Positions 5,334-6,036 of a DNA stretch of 6,036 nt are shown piece by piece; position 1 is the first letter of the stretch; each line of letters opens with the position of its first letter. The stretch covers positions 1-6,036 of the forward strand of contig JAOPZD010000561.1 of NCBI GenBank assembly GCA_025964295.1. The letters run 5' to 3'. The notes under the pieces are model-generated. The model saw only the letters and a program-made list of their open reading frames with translations, was not told the DNA's origin and made no database searches. The position numbers and the translations under genes were made by a program. The DNA is from Conexibacter sp. (lineage in GTDB: Bacteria; Actinomycetota; Thermoleophilia; Solirubrobacterales; Solirubrobacteraceae).

Positions 5334-6036
5334 GCGACGCCGCCGACGGGCCGCTCGTCCTCGGCATCGACGACGGCACCACGGCGGTCAAGGTCGCGCT
5401 GTTCGACGCCCGGCTGCGCGAGGTGGCGAGCGCGCGCCGCGCCGTGGCGACGGCCAACCCCGCGCCCGGGCGCGTCGAGCAGGACCCGCTCGCCGTGCTC
5501 GACGCCGTGGTCGACGCCGTGGCCGAGGTGCTCCCCGCCGCCGCCGGGCGCCCGATCGCCGCGGTCGGGCTCGACCACCAGGGCGAGTCCGTCCTGGCCT
5601 GGGACGTCGCCACCGGCGCGCCGCGGTCGCCGATCGTCGTCTGGCATGACAAGCGCGGCAGCGAGGCCTATGACGACGTCGCCCCCGAGCTGCTCGCCCG
5701 GACCGGCCTGCCGCCCGACCCCTACTTCTCGGCGCCCAAGTTGTCGTGGTTGGTCCGCGAGCTCGGCGGCGACCTCGACGGCGTCCGCCTCGGCACGGTG
5801 GACGCGTGGCTCAGCGACCGCCTCGGCGCGGGCTTCGCGACCGACCCGAGCACCGCGTCGCGCACCGCGCTGCAGGCGCTCGTCACGCCCGGCTGGGACG
5901 CCGAGCTCTGCGCCGCGTTCGGGATCCCGGTCCAGTCGCTGCCCCGAGTGCTCCCGACGGCCGGCGAGCTCGGCACGCTGCGCCACCCGCGCTGGGGCGA
6001 CGTCGCGCTGCCCCTGCGCGCCCGCGTCTGCGACCA
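5330..6036 (+). CDS. FGGY-family carbohydrate kinase, glycerol-kinase-like (3' end outside window)
   Basis: The GTG at 5330 overlaps the preceding TGA by four bases, and the frame stays open for 235 codons to the window end, covering the N-terminal FGGY domain (complete kinases are about 500 residues). Phosphate-loop motif GIDDGTTAVK is at 12-21. VGLDHQGESVLAWD (79-92) and IVVWHDKRG (102-110) correspond to the glycerol-kinase segments around NQRET and VWQDRRT. DPYFSAPKLSWL (130-141), GTVDAWL (155-161) and TDPSTASRTALQ (171-182) also align closely with glycerol kinase. The glycerol-contacting Glu and Tyr are kept (E86, Y132), but the Arg of NQRE is replaced by Gly85. It would phosphorylate glycerol or a related polyol with ATP in the cytoplasm. 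Translation is probably coupled to the flavoprotein gene. Confidence 0.9.
   Translation, partial: MSDAADGPLVLGIDDGTTAVKVALFDARLREVASARRAVATANPAPGRVEQDPLAVLDAVVDAVAEVLPAAAGRPIAAVGLDHQGESVLAWDVATGAPRSPIVVWHDKRGSEAYDDVAPELLARTGLPPDPYFSAPKLSWLVRELGGDLDGVRLGTVDAWLSDRLGAGFATDPSTASRTALQALVTPGWDAELCAAFGIPVQSLPRVLPTAGELGTLRHPRWGDVALPLRARVCD

Overview
This 6.0 kb window is very GC-rich chromosomal DNA. It most resembles a high-GC actinobacterium, and I would guess the Thermoleophilia/Solirubrobacterales. The grounds are strong G/C bias at third codon positions, leaderless-looking GTG starts behind TACGNT -10 boxes, an endonuclease VIII of the actinobacterial type starting MPEGDT, and an ECF sigma factor next to a small secreted protein of unknown family. 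The assignment is an inference from style, not from a marker gene.

Layout. (1) 1-288, minus strand: the N-terminal 96 residues of an ECF sigma factor; the rest lies outside the window. (2) 353-859, plus strand, divergent from it: a 168-residue secreted protein of unknown function. (3) 860-1407: a 548-base stretch between convergent genes with no credible intact gene but several inverted repeats. These include 19-base arms matching at 18 of 19 positions and enclosing about 172 bp, a 21-bp palindrome sharing the arms' core, and a 12-bp perfect stem. It may also hold the relic of a secreted-protein gene. (4) 2918 down to 1408, minus strand: nei-type DNA glycosylase overlapping a glycerophosphodiester phosphodiesterase. 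(5) 2944-6036, plus strand, divergent from nei: three genes joined by 4-base stop/start overlaps, encoding a GlcD-type FAD oxidase, a DAO-fold oxidoreductase (GlpA/LhgO-like) and an FGGY kinase close to glycerol kinase, cut by the window end.

The minus-strand phosphodiesterase would release glycerol-3-phosphate. The plus-strand operon contains a GlpA-like flavoprotein and a glycerol-kinase-like enzyme. Together they suggest glycerol-phosphate or polyol use, with both transcription units starting from one shared 25-bp divergent promoter region. The least explained part of the window is the repeat-rich gap 860-1407. I do not see a defence system, CRISPR array, tRNA, rRNA or complete mobile element here.
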